Shown: piece after piece, positions 24,127 to 32,161 of the stretch | Numbering within the stretch: position 1 is the first letter of the stretch | Layout: every line of letters begins with the position of its first letter | Program-made: the position numbers and the translations under genes | The notes under the pieces: model-generated | What the model saw: the letters and a program-made list of their open reading frames with translations, nothing else | Database searches by the model: none | What the model was told of the DNA's origin: nothing | Assembly (NCBI RefSeq): GCF_027594745.1 | Contig: NZ_CP110854.1 | Coordinates: 2,026,501-2,090,500 of the forward strand | Direction of reading: 5' to 3' | Source: Saprospira grandis | GTDB taxonomy: Bacteria; Bacteroidota; Bacteroidia; Chitinophagales; Saprospiraceae | Length of the DNA stretch: 64,000 bases

Positions 24127-24747
24127 TTAAATTTTGTCTAAATATCTAAATTTTAATTTGCGTTTGCCTTTTTGAATCTCTAAGTGGGCATTGCCATCAG
24201 CTTTTCCTTTTTTTCGAACAATGATCGTTCTGCCATCTTTTAATGTGCCTATTCGTCCTTCATTCTTTTCGTTCGGTAAAGGTCTAATATTATCTGGATT
24301 TAGGGCATCAAACTCTTTGTTCGCTGTTTCAAAATCTCCTACTCTTTCGTATTGTTTACTTTTTCCACTAGTCTTTTGACCTATTTTTGAAGCTGCAATC
24401 AGCTCTTCTACGGTGGTGGGCAGTTTTGCATTTCTAGTTAGCTTTTTAGCCGCTAACTGCTCTCGTTTATACTCCCTAATCAGCTTTTCATAGTCCGCTT
24501 TAGGAATTTTATCCCCCTCACCGTATTTCCCTAGTTTTCCTTTCTGTAAAAGGACAAAGTTCTCATCATCTAGCTTATAAATTTTAGGAGGGAGGTGGGA
24601 GCCGAATTCTATTTCTGGCGCCTCTTGTTTGCCCAGCTCCTTTTTTGTGCCAAATCTTCCAAAAAAGGACCAAAATAAGGAAGAGGAGTACTGCACCCCT
24701 CGGCAGGACTTAGTGAGCTCCTCGCTTGGGGTTGTATAGGTTATCAA
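24127..24747 (-). pseudogene. orphan polymorphic-toxin C-terminal module without a credible start
   Basis: The frame codes 206 residues, but the first codon is TTG inside repeat DNA and there is no methionine anywhere, so it is a headless fragment or silent cassette. The last ~80 residues ('SGKSKQYERVGDFETANKEF', 'DALNPDNIRPL', 'GRIGTLKDGRTIIVRKKGKA', 'HLEIQKGKRKLKFRYLDK') match the widespread tail of Rhs/CDI-type toxins with pattern GKSxxY...DF..LNP...GTLxDGrtv.vR...LEI...iRY, thought to be a nuclease-type toxin. The delivery part (Rhs, LXG or similar) is missing. The immunity gene follows at once. The first ~30 residues come from the adjoining degenerate repeat array. Confidence 0.6.
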
Positions 24748-25080
24748 GAGGATTTGGCTAAGTCCTCGCTTGGGCTAGGGGATCTCCTTTAGAGGGCATC
24801 TGTACATCCTCTTTTGGACTTACTTAAGTCCGCTACACTATAGGCCTAGTTCCTCTTTAGGACCTCTATAGGTCCTCCTTTGGAGTAGTTCAAGTCCTGC
24901 CGATGACTAGCCCAAGTCTTCCTCTTTAGGTAGAAGAATGGTCCTGATGACTAGGAGGACTGCTCTGGAGGATTAGATATAGCCCTCAAGATAATATACA
25001 AAACCCCTATGGAGGGCTAAGGCTAGCCCTCCCGATGGGTAGCTGTACCCCTCTTGATGGCTAAAAGTACCCCCCACAAC
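24690..25080. repeat. strongly diverged ~22-nt tandem repeat array
   Basis: About sixteen units of 17-27 bases cover this stretch. On the + strand they share 'AGTCCTC(C/G)NTTTGG'-like cores, for example 24862-24883 (ACCTCTATAGGTCCTCCTTT), 24752-24774, 24796-24817 and 25039-25060; on the minus strand units begin CCAAAGGAGGAC. Many contain small palindromes (ACCT..AGGT, GGGCTA..TAGCCC). No unit is identical to another. It lies upstream of the toxin tail and runs ~55 bases into its frame. No gene is seen in it. Confidence 0.65.
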
Positions 25081-25084
25081 AGAA

Positions 25085-25114
25085 AAAGGCCCAAAACCTA
25101 AGTTTTGAGCCTTT
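25085..25114 (-). terminator. intrinsic terminator after the MMPL gene
   Basis: AAAGGC/GCCTTT and AAAAC/GTTTT form a stem (25085-25114) with a two-base bulge; five Ts follow on the minus strand. It comes after repeat copy 10 in the direction of MMPL transcription. Confidence 0.6.
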
Positions 25115-25149
25115 CCTTATGGAGTCCTACAGGCGGCGAAGCCGCCGCA

Positions 25150-25270
25150 GGCCTAGCGATGTGCAGCAGTGGCCCGCAGGGCCAGACCGAGCCGCTGAAA
25201 GCGGCGAAGGGCCGAGCGAACAGCGAGCTGTGAAACGTAGCGCCGACGAGCGCAGCGAGGCGGAGGCCCC
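25150..25270 (-). repeat. GC-rich hairpin element, copy 10 (type A)
   Basis: Minus-strand GGGGCCTCCGCCTCGCTGCG at 25270. The first G is shared with the TAG stop of the MMPL gene. Core GCTCGCTGTTCGCTCGGCCC, second hairpin GCCGCTTTCAGCGGC, third GGCCCTGCGGGCC, end CACATCGCTAGGCC, with an added GGCGGCTTCGCCGCC hairpin to 25131. Confidence 0.88.
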
Positions 25271-27609
25271 TAATCCTTATGAATGGCTCGCAACATCACA
25301 GGAATGATAAAGACGTCGCAAATGAGGGCCGAAAAGAGGGTCGAGCTAATGAGTAGACCAATAGTGACCGCCGGCGGATTGGAAGAAAAGAGCAGAATCA
25401 AAAAGCCAAAAAATAATATGACCGAGGTTAAGGTGACCGCTTTTCCCGTCTCTCTTAAGGTCAGTTTTAAGGCTTCATCAGTACTTAAACCCCTCCTTTT
25501 CATTAGCTGATAACGGCCCAAAATATGAATGGTGTCATCGACCGCAATGCCGAAAATAATGGCAAAAACAATGGCCACGCCCGCCTCTAAAGGGATTTGC
25601 AAATAGCCCAAAATAGCCCCAGCAATCAATAAAGGCAAAATGTTGGGGACCAAGGCCACCACAATCATCTTGAGGTTGCGATACAATAAAGCCATCAATA
25701 AACTAATGACCAAAATAGCAAAGCCCAAGCCCTTGAGGAGCGAATCGCGCACATAAACCGAGTTTTTGTCTACAATAACGCCCGTTCCCGTTTGCCGAAA
25801 CTTAACTACATTCGTATCAATTTCTGTCTCCATAAAGTCTTGCATCTCGGCCATAAAGGCCCGAATGCTATCAGCGCCCACATCAAGTAAGCGAGCCGAA
25901 ATCCGACCGTATTTTTGGTCCTCACTGACCAACATGCCCAAGTTGTTGTTGCTGCCCAGTTTGGCCGCCAACTGCTGGTATTTGAGAAAGTCTTTCTCTT
26001 TTTCAGGCAGCTTAAAATAAGCCGAGCGGCCCGAATGAAAGGCCTGATGCAGGCTCTTATACAACCAACTAATGGAAGAAGTAGAGCGAATGGCGGGAGA
26101 TTCCATCAGGCGCTGCTCCACCTTGTCCATGGCCTGAATGACCTCAAAATCTTGCAGACTATGATCGCCCTGGGCCATTACGGCCAGCTCAAAAGGCCGA
26201 AACCCACTAAAGTTTTGCTCAAAAAAGTAAAAGTCTTGGGTCACCTGCGCCCCCTTGGGCAAAATCTGCTTAATCTGGGTGTTGGTATTGACCTGCGCCA
26301 CCCCAATTCCAGCCACAATGGCTATGGCCGCAATGCCCGCTACCACTCGCCAAGGGTAGTTTTTGCTAAAGGTATGCACCCAATCAAAAAGGCCGTGCCA
26401 CTGCTTGTTGCTCTGTCCCGCTGGCCGCAATTTGATGATCTGATCCTTATCGAAAAGGACCAAAAGGGTATAGCTAAAGAGCATGACGGTCCCATAGGCC
26501 AACATCACCCCAATGGCCGCATTGACCCCAAAGTTCTGAATGGGCTCTAAGCGAGAACTGAGCAAGGACAAAAAGCCCACAGAGGTGGTAAAAGAGGTCA
26601 GAAAAACAGACATCCCAATCTCTTTAATGGTGGTTTGTATGGCTTCCATCTTGCCCCTACCCGCCGATAATTCATCGACATATTTGGACATGACGTGAAT
26701 GACGTCGGAGGTCCCAACAATGATCATAATAATGGGGTAGAGTAGGGCCATGGTGTCTAGCTCTCGGCCCAAAAATCCTAAAACGCCCACAAAGAGCAAT
26801 AGCCCCAAGGCAATAGAAGAAAGAGAAATGACTACGCCCCAAAATCGGCGGAAAATGAGCCACATGATAATCAGCACCAAGAAAAAGGAAACCACCGTAG
26901 AGAGAATAAATTCCTTAATTTGCATTTGGACCAACTCGGTCTGAAAATTGGCCCGACCCAAAAAATGATAGTCCAAAAAGCCCATTTCATCTAGCTTGGC
27001 TCGCAAAGCAGCCATCAATTTTTCGGCTGGCGGCTGCTGAATATTATCTACCGTTTTTAGGACCACCACCAAGGTTTTGGCATCTGCCGAAATGAAGTTA
27101 TTGACCAAACGAGGATCGGCCAAAACCTTCTTTTTATCCCCCGCATAACGAGCCGTATCCTCCAAATGAACGGCGGGAATACTACTAAAAGAAAATGGCG
27201 TTTTTAAGGGAAATTCTACCTGCAAAAGCGAGCTGCTCTCCACAATGGGCCGCACTTTATAGCTGCCGTCTTCTTGCTTGAATAGGGTTTTGCCCTCCTC
27301 CCAGCGACTCAAACCAATTTTGGAGAGCTCAAATTCTGTATCTCTGGCCGCCAGCGAAAACTCCCGAACTTTGGTCAAAAATTCTTGCTCAAATACCCCC
27401 TCTGGCCGATGCAAAGCCACCAGTAAAAAGTTGTCGTCTGGCTCAAAACGCTGCTTAAATTCATTGTAAAACTCAAGGTCGGGGTCACCCTTCGGAAAAA
27501 AATCCTCAAAGTTGAAGCTAAAGCCCAAACGACTGCTAGCCGCCCATGCCCCCAAAAGCGAAAGGACCAAAAAGCTGCTAATGATAATTTTTGGATAACG
27601 AATATACAT
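25270..27609 (-). CDS. MMPL/RND-superfamily exporter
   Basis: A 779-residue, 12-helix protein of the 'hydrophobe/exporter' branch of the RND superfamily. Helix 1 is at residues ~7-25; a large periplasmic loop follows; helices 2-6 start near residue 230 ('FILSTVVSFFLVLIIMWLIF') with the sterol-sensing-like core 'TMALLYPIIMIIVGTSDVIH'; a second loop is followed by the matching set with 'GVAIVFAIIFGIAVDDTIHI'. The aspartates in 'GTSDVIH' and 'AVDDTIH' are the proton-relay residues. Family members export lipids, hopanoids or similar hydrophobes. No partner gene is adjacent. Its stop codon is the first base pair of repeat copy 10, so the element supplies part of the stop. Confidence 0.9.
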   Translation of the reverse strand: MYIRYPKIIISSFLVLSLLGAWAASSRLGFSFNFEDFFPKGDPDLEFYNEFKQRFEPDDNFLLVALHRPEGVFEQEFLTKVREFSLAARDTEFELSKIGLSRWEEGKTLFKQEDGSYKVRPIVESSSLLQVEFPLKTPFSFSSIPAVHLEDTARYAGDKKKVLADPRLVNNFISADAKTLVVVLKTVDNIQQPPAEKLMAALRAKLDEMGFLDYHFLGRANFQTELVQMQIKEFILSTVVSFFLVLIIMWLIFRRFWGVVISLSSIALGLLLFVGVLGFLGRELDTMALLYPIIMIIVGTSDVIHVMSKYVDELSAGRGKMEAIQTTIKEIGMSVFLTSFTTSVGFLSLLSSRLEPIQNFGVNAAIGVMLAYGTVMLFSYTLLVLFDKDQIIKLRPAGQSNKQWHGLFDWVHTFSKNYPWRVVAGIAAIAIVAGIGVAQVNTNTQIKQILPKGAQVTQDFYFFEQNFSGFRPFELAVMAQGDHSLQDFEVIQAMDKVEQRLMESPAIRSTSSISWLYKSLHQAFHSGRSAYFKLPEKEKDFLKYQQLAAKLGSNNNLGMLVSEDQKYGRISARLLDVGADSIRAFMAEMQDFMETEIDTNVVKFRQTGTGVIVDKNSVYVRDSLLKGLGFAILVISLLMALLYRNLKMIVVALVPNILPLLIAGAILGYLQIPLEAGVAIVFAIIFGIAVDDTIHILGRYQLMKRRGLSTDEALKLTLRETGKAVTLTSVILFFGFLILLFSSNPPAVTIGLLISSTLFSALICDVFIIPVMLRAIHKD

Positions 27610-27642
27610 AGAATAGTTGTTAGTGTTTTTTCTGAAGGATTT

Positions 27643-27776
27643 GGGGCCTCCGCTGCGGCTTCGCCTTGCGGCGCTACGCTGCGGGGCTCGCAGGTCTGCT
27701 CGGCCCTTCGCAAAATTTCGCTACGCTCATTTTGCTCGGTCTGGCCTAACGGCCACCCGCTCCGCATCGCTAGGCC
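27643..27776 (+). repeat. GC-rich hairpin element, copy 11 (type A)
   Basis: GGGGCCTCCGCTGCGGCTTC start, core GCTCGCAGGTCTGCTCGGCC, second hairpin with A/T arms (GCAAAAT ... ATTTTGC), third GGCCTAACGGCC, end GCATCGCTAGGCC. It faces the start of the MMPL gene. Confidence 0.88.
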
Positions 27777-27790
27777 ATTACCGCCCATCA

Positions 27791-27825
27791 GTTACTCCCT
27801 TCGGTCGTTGAGCTGCAGCCTTTTT
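27791..27825 (+). repeat. short repeat D, third locus
   Basis: GTTACTCCCTTCGGTCGTTG then AGCTGCAGCC, a diverged copy of repeat D lying right behind element copy 11. The remaining bases to 27990 hold A/T-rich stretches without a gene. Confidence 0.55.
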
Positions 27826-27995
27826 GGACCAAAAACAGCGGCCTCAAATCCGCAGTTTTAACAGCCTTTTAGGAGAAAAGTCAGGGCAAACAGAAATTTT
27901 TTTTAAAAAAAACTGCTTTTGCAGGGTAACAAAATCAGAGAAACGGCCATAAACAAGCAGTAAAAGTTCTGATAAGTTAGTTAAGTTAGGTCTAA

Positions 27996-28034
27996 GGGGA
28001 TTTCCAGAAAAAGTTTGGAAATTCCCTTTTTTTT
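27996..28034 (+). terminator. hairpin with T-tract before the cargo genes
   Basis: GGGGATTTCC (27997-28005 region) pairs with GGAAATTCCC (28018-28025) and eight Ts follow. It lies 60 bases before the first cargo start, so it is either the end of a small upstream transcript or an attenuator. Confidence 0.6.
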
Positions 28035-28092
28035 ATGTCCTGATTGTAAAAAAAAACTATATTGTATTTTGAATCTAGAAACAAAATATGAT

Positions 28093-28896
28093 ATGAAGGA
28101 CTATTTTTTACTACTTTTCTGCTCTTTGTTCTTGTCTCTTGGACTCTCCGCCCAGCAAAACCTCAGCTTTGAGGATTGGGCCATAGATAGCCAAGGTATA
28201 GAACAACCGCTGGGCTGGCAGACCAATAATGTATATACAAACTTTCATTCGGTAACAAAGTCAGTGCTGGCCAGCAGCGGCCAATATGCCGCTCGCTTAA
28301 GGACCAATGGCTTTTCCTTTGAGGGCCGAGCACCAGGGGAATTATCTACTACTTTTTACCCTAGCCAGCCTATTCAGGGCTTATCTTTTGATTTGCAAGT
28401 AGACAGCCTCCGAGATGGGGCCTATATTGAGCTGAATATGCAGGCTTATCAGCAAGGGCAGCTCGTTTATGCAGATACCGTTCAGTTTAATCGCTTACAA
28501 ACGAATTGGTCCAGACGCTATATCGCTATTCCCCAAAATAATTTTGATAGCCTTAAGCTCAGTTTTGTGGCTAGCTCTTATATGACAGGCTTTGGCTATG
28601 AAGGCTATGCAAGCTGCTATATTGATGATATTCGTTTGTCTCAGGCTAGTAGCATTCGTTCTTTAGAGGAAAATAGCTTTTCTGTTTATCCACAACCCGC
28701 CCAAGACAGAATTTGGCTCAAGGAGGTCGAGCAGCTCGATTTTGAGCCCCGTTTATATAGTTTGCAGGGGCAGCTCATTCGCTCTTGGAGCAAAAACAGC
28801 CAAGAACTAGATCTCTCAGGTTTGGCGACAGGTCAGTATTTGCTTGTACTGCAAACGGCCAAAGGAGCCTATAGTCAAATTTTGCAGGTTCACTAA
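28093..28896 (+). CDS. T9SS type A cargo protein, first of tandem pair
   Basis: A 267-residue secreted protein. The ATG at 28093 starts a signal peptide (MKDYFLLLFCSLFLSLGLSA); the longer open frame would read through a terminator. The body ('NLSFEDWAIDSQGIEQPLGW', then beta-rich 'FDLQVDSLRDGAYIELN' and 'YEGYASCYIDDIRLSQ') has the jelly-roll layout of carbohydrate-binding or PCMD-like domains. From about residue 197 comes the T9SS sorting domain ('SFSVYPQPAQDRIWL', 'LYSLQGQLIRSW', 'LDLSGLATGQYLLVLQT'). No catalytic motif is seen. It is followed 11 bases later by a near-identical paralogue. Confidence 0.85.
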   Translation: MKDYFLLLFCSLFLSLGLSAQQNLSFEDWAIDSQGIEQPLGWQTNNVYTNFHSVTKSVLASSGQYAARLRTNGFSFEGRAPGELSTTFYPSQPIQGLSFDLQVDSLRDGAYIELNMQAYQQGQLVYADTVQFNRLQTNWSRRYIAIPQNNFDSLKLSFVASSYMTGFGYEGYASCYIDDIRLSQASSIRSLEENSFSVYPQPAQDRIWLKEVEQLDFEPRLYSLQGQLIRSWSKNSQELDLSGLATGQYLLVLQTAKGAYSQILQVH

Positions 28897-28907
28897 TATC
28901 ATAAATA

Positions 28908-29711
28908 ATGACAGTACGTATTTTACTTAGTCTACTCTTTCTATGGAGTAGCCTACTCTTATCCGCCCAGCAAAATCTCAGCTTTGAGGATTGGGCCATA
29001 GATAGCCAAGGTATAGAGCAACCGCTAGGCTGGCAGACCAATAATCTATATGTTCCCTTAATTTCAGTCAATAAAAGTAGTCTAGCTAGCGAGGGACAGT
29101 ATAGCGTTCATCTTTCCTCAAATGCTTTTCCCCCAGAAGGGCGAGCGCCAGGGCATTTATATACTAGCTTTAGCCTAAACCAAGCCCTGCAAGGCTTATC
29201 TTTTGATTTGCAAGTAGACAGCCTCCGAGATGGGGCATATATTGAGCTGAATATACAGGCTTATCAGCAAGGGCAGCTTGTTTATGCAGATACCGTTCAG
29301 TTTAATCGCTTACAAACGAATTGGTCCAGACGCTATATCAATATTCCTCCGCAAACTATGGATAGTTTTCGTCTAGAGTTTATTGCAAAAACGTTCCAAA
29401 CAGGCTTGGGCTATGAAGGCTATGCAAGCTGCTATATTGATGATATTCGGTTGTCTCAGGCTAGTAGCATTCGCTCTTTTGTAGAAAACACATTTTCCTT
29501 TTACCCACGACCGGCCCAAGACAGAATCTGGCTCAAGGAGGTCGAGCAGCTCGATTTTGAGCCCCGTTTATATAGTTTGCAGGGGCAGCTCATTCGCTCT
29601 TGGAGCAAAAACAGCCAAGAACTAGATATCTTAGGCTTGGCGGCAGGTCAGTATTTGCTTGTTCTGCAAACGGCCAAAGGAGCCTATAGTCAAATTTTGC
29701 AGGTTCACTAG
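28908..29711 (+). CDS. T9SS type A cargo protein, second of tandem pair
   Basis: A 267-residue paralogue of the preceding gene with its own signal (MTVRILLSLLFLWSSLLLSA). Three parts are almost identical in DNA to the first copy (opening 'NLSFEDWAIDSQGIEQPLGW', middle, and the sorting domain), while residues ~45-75 and ~150-165 differ, so the surface loops have diverged or were protected from gene conversion. The sorting domain is intact and ends in the same 'YSQILQVH'. Cotranscribed with the first copy (11 bases between). Role unknown, surface-exposed or secreted. Confidence 0.85.
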   Translation: MTVRILLSLLFLWSSLLLSAQQNLSFEDWAIDSQGIEQPLGWQTNNLYVPLISVNKSSLASEGQYSVHLSSNAFPPEGRAPGHLYTSFSLNQALQGLSFDLQVDSLRDGAYIELNIQAYQQGQLVYADTVQFNRLQTNWSRRYINIPPQTMDSFRLEFIAKTFQTGLGYEGYASCYIDDIRLSQASSIRSFVENTFSFYPRPAQDRIWLKEVEQLDFEPRLYSLQGQLIRSWSKNSQELDILGLAAGQYLLVLQTAKGAYSQILQVH

Positions 29712-29762
29712 TTGCTGTTTTACTAAGCGAAAGGTCCTTGCTGCGGGCTTTCCCGCAGCATC

Positions 29763-29883
29763 GGCTGAGGGGCTGTAGCAGGGCCGCCGAAGGCGGCAGA
29801 CCAAAGCGGCTTTGCCGCTGCAGGGCCGAGCAGACCTGCGAGCTGCGCAATGGCCCGACCCGCCCGCAGGGCGGGGCAGCCCC
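29763..29883 (-). repeat. GC-rich hairpin element, copy 12 (type C)
   Basis: Minus-strand GGGGCTGCCCCGCCCTGCGG at 29883, six Ts before it and the GT39-like stop eight bases before that. 'GGTCGGGCCATTGCGCAGC', core TCGCAGGTCTGCTCGGCCC, second hairpin CAGCGGCAAAGCCGC, third GCCGCCTTCGGCGGC, end GCTACAGCCCCTCAGCC; a CTGCGGGAAAGCCCGCAG hairpin follows at 29741-29758. Confidence 0.87.
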
Positions 29884-29891
29884 AAAAAACA

Positions 29892-31544
29892 CTAGTTCAA
29901 TTTGTAGAGAATCAGCCGTTCATTGCGATAAATAACTTGATAGTGCCTATTTAGGCTATCGGCAATGGAGGGAGGGGCCTTATAGTCTTCCGTATCGAGC
30001 AAAACATAGGGAAAATGAGGACCAAAATTGGCCTGCTCCTGACTGCCAGCAAAGGGCATGGGGCAGGCCAATTTGCGTTTGGCCCGCAAAAAATAGTATT
30101 GCAAAAGAGGCTTGTCGTAGCGGGCAAAACTATAGCAAAGATCGGCTTGAGGGTCGGCTAAAAGGAGCTGGGCAATCTTTTGGGCCTCGGCATCTAGGGG
30201 GCGGCTCCAATGCAAAAAATAATGTCCCCGACTGGCCCAAAATTGTAGCCCTAGAACTAAGCCAAGGGGGAGAATAAATGCTTTTTTAAAGGGTATTTTG
30301 GCCAAGGCCAAGCCCAAATAGGGCAAAAAGAACAAATAGAGATAGCAAAAAATGCGGTAGGGCCATTGTTGGTCCAAAAAAGGCAGCAAAATGGGCCAAA
30401 GTAGAGAAAAAGCTAGCCAATAGCCTCTTTTGTTTACCAAGGGCAAAATGCCCAAAACAAGCAGTAAATAGGGCCAGAAAAGGGGCAGGCGCCGCCCTAA
30501 AAACTGCCAATCAATGAGGCGGTAAAGATAGAAGTAGGTATTCCCCAAACTTTGGCCAGAATCCGCCGCGGCCCCCGCCAAAATCTGAGCACCATTGGTC
30601 AAGATAAAAGGACTGTATAAAAGGAGGCTGCCCAGGGCAAAGAGGAGCTGTTGCCGCCAGTAATTGGCTTGCCCAAAGCGAGAAAGGGCCAGGCCCAAAT
30701 AAGGCAAAACAAAAATGGGATTGCTATAAATACCGCCCCAAGCCAAAAGGAGCAAAAGCGGCCAAAGTTGTCTGTTCTCTTGGCTATCGGCCCAAAGATA
30801 AGCCCCCAGAAAAAAGAGTAAAATGCCGTAACCACGGCCCAAAATGCCATAAATATAAATTGGAGGCGCTAGGGCCAAAAGGGCTAAAATGGCCAGCCCC
30901 CAGCGCCAGCCCAACAAGCGTCGATAATACCAATAACTAAAGAACATCAGCCCAAAAATAGCCAAAAAAGAAGGCAGCCGAAGGTCCCAGGGACCAGCTA
31001 CACCCAACTGATGCAAGAGGCTACTACAAAAAGTATAGAGAATGTGGTTATTGTGTGGGCTAATTAGGCTAAAGAGCGGCGAGCGGCTACTAAAATGCAA
31101 AAAGCTCCAGGCTTCATCGTATTCTATGGGCAGTTGCTGAATTTGGTAGAGCGTACTAATGGACCAAAAGCATAAAACAGGCAATAAAAAGGCCCATTCT
31201 ATGGGCTTCGTTTGCCTAAACTCTTGGCCAATAAGTTGGACCCAAAGCCGCAACTGCTCTGCCGCAGCCGATAGCCAAAGGGCTCGTTTTTTATAGGCAT
31301 AAGCCAAAAAAGCCAGATAGCCAAGGGCAAAAAAGGGTAAACTATAGCCTAAAAACAACCAGCGGCTTTTGGGGAAGTAATCTTGCTCAAAGCGGTCTAA
31401 CCAATCACTTTTGCCAGCCCAAGCCAAAAGCAATTGAGCAAAGGACTCATAGTCTAGCCCCCAAAATAAATAGGCCAAAAGGGCAAATCCCCCTAGGCCT
31501 AATAGCGCCCCAAAAAGGGCCAAAGTAGTTAAGTGTTTTTGCAT
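29892..31544 (-). CDS. GT39/ArnT-like polytopic membrane glycosyltransferase
   Basis: A 550-residue protein with about eleven membrane helices. The GT-C signature acids are in the first large loop: 'LPIEYDEAWSFLHFSS' (Asp-Glu), followed by 'HNNHILYTFCSSLLHQL' and 'WDLRLPSFLAIFGLMFFSYW', the order seen in PMT_2/ArnT-type enzymes that move sugars from polyprenyl phosphate. The C-terminal ~110 residues are soluble ('LADPQADLCYSFARYDKPLL'). The acceptor is unknown. Its ATG directly abuts the stop of the coiled-coil gene, so it is the last gene of the recG operon. Repeat copy 12 follows its stop. Confidence 0.75.
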   Translation of the reverse strand: MQKHLTTLALFGALLGLGGFALLAYLFWGLDYESFAQLLLAWAGKSDWLDRFEQDYFPKSRWLFLGYSLPFFALGYLAFLAYAYKKRALWLSAAAEQLRLWVQLIGQEFRQTKPIEWAFLLPVLCFWSISTLYQIQQLPIEYDEAWSFLHFSSRSPLFSLISPHNNHILYTFCSSLLHQLGVAGPWDLRLPSFLAIFGLMFFSYWYYRRLLGWRWGLAILALLALAPPIYIYGILGRGYGILLFFLGAYLWADSQENRQLWPLLLLLAWGGIYSNPIFVLPYLGLALSRFGQANYWRQQLLFALGSLLLYSPFILTNGAQILAGAAADSGQSLGNTYFYLYRLIDWQFLGRRLPLFWPYLLLVLGILPLVNKRGYWLAFSLLWPILLPFLDQQWPYRIFCYLYLFFLPYLGLALAKIPFKKAFILPLGLVLGLQFWASRGHYFLHWSRPLDAEAQKIAQLLLADPQADLCYSFARYDKPLLQYYFLRAKRKLACPMPFAGSQEQANFGPHFPYVLLDTEDYKAPPSIADSLNRHYQVIYRNERLILYKLN

Positions 31545-31862
31545 CTACCTCTTTTTAAGCTCATCTATTATAATGCGCAATTGGTCAATCTCCTGCTTGA
31601 GGGCAATGGGTTGTTTAGGCGCCCAATCCTGCTCACTAAAGCGCTCGTCCATGACAATATGCTCCAAATTGGCCAGGCGTTTTTCCTGCTCGTTTTGGGT
31701 TTTTTCTAGCTGTTCGAGCTTTTCTTCTAGGCGAGCAAGTAGGTCTGCTTGTTCTTCACGTTCTTCCTGTTTTTTTTCTCTTTTAGAAGCTGGAACCACA
31801 ATAATGGTGAAGACAAAAATAACGACCGCCACCACAAAGGCTAGGAGTAGAATAGTAGGCAT
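31545..31862 (-). CDS. PspB-like small membrane coiled-coil protein
   Basis: A 105-residue protein: one N-terminal membrane helix (residues ~3-25, 'ILLLAFVVAVVIFVFTIIVV'), a basic patch, and a long coiled coil ('LLARLEEKLEQLEKTQNEQE') ending in 'LEHIVMDERFSEQDW', then a second short helix. The order TM-coiled coil-'LE.I.d.e' recalls phage-shock protein B (PspB), but it is longer and the sequence match is loose. It follows the 31867 gene by four bases and abuts the GT39-like gene, so it is part of the recG operon. Confidence 0.55.
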   Translation of the reverse strand: MPTILLLAFVVAVVIFVFTIIVVPASKREKKQEEREEQADLLARLEEKLEQLEKTQNEQEKRLANLEHIVMDERFSEQDWAPKQPIALKQEIDQLRIIIDELKKR

Positions 31863-31866
31863 AAGA

Positions 31867-32148
31867 TTACTTTTTATCGGCTTTTCGCAAAATATCTAGC
31901 TCTTCTACTGAAAGCGAGATTTTTTCTTTTTCTCCAGTATTTTCTAGCTCTGCAATGCGCTCTTCTAACAATTCTTGCTGCTGAAAAAGGTGGCCAATTT
32001 GCCGCTTGAGCTCATTGACTTCCTCTTGGTTTTTATTGGAATGTTGTAATTCCATCTTTTTCATTTTTCCTTTGTAGGTCAGAAAAATGGCCAAAAGGGG
32101 AATTGAAAAGACCATAAAGATGGCTAAGGCATCCGTAAAGGGTTCCAT
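31867..32148 (-). CDS. small membrane coiled-coil protein
   Basis: A 93-residue protein: one membrane helix (residues ~8-25, 'ALAIFMVFSIPLLAIFLTYK') then a coiled coil ('VNELKRQIGHLFQQQELLEE') and an acidic tail. The start is the ATG at 32148, 13 bases after the recG stop; the open frame further upstream overlaps recG in another frame and lacks the membrane helix. It has the same general form as the next gene (PspB-like), so they could act as a pair at the membrane. The function is unknown. Confidence 0.6.
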   Translation of the reverse strand: MEPFTDALAIFMVFSIPLLAIFLTYKGKMKKMELQHSNKNQEEVNELKRQIGHLFQQQELLEERIAELENTGEKEKISLSVEELDILRKADKK

Positions 32149-32161
32149 ATAAGAAAGGGGA

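Noticed and set aside
24690..25080. CRISPR array
   Set aside because: Units are 17-27 bases, all diverged, with no constant repeat or unique spacers and no cas genes.
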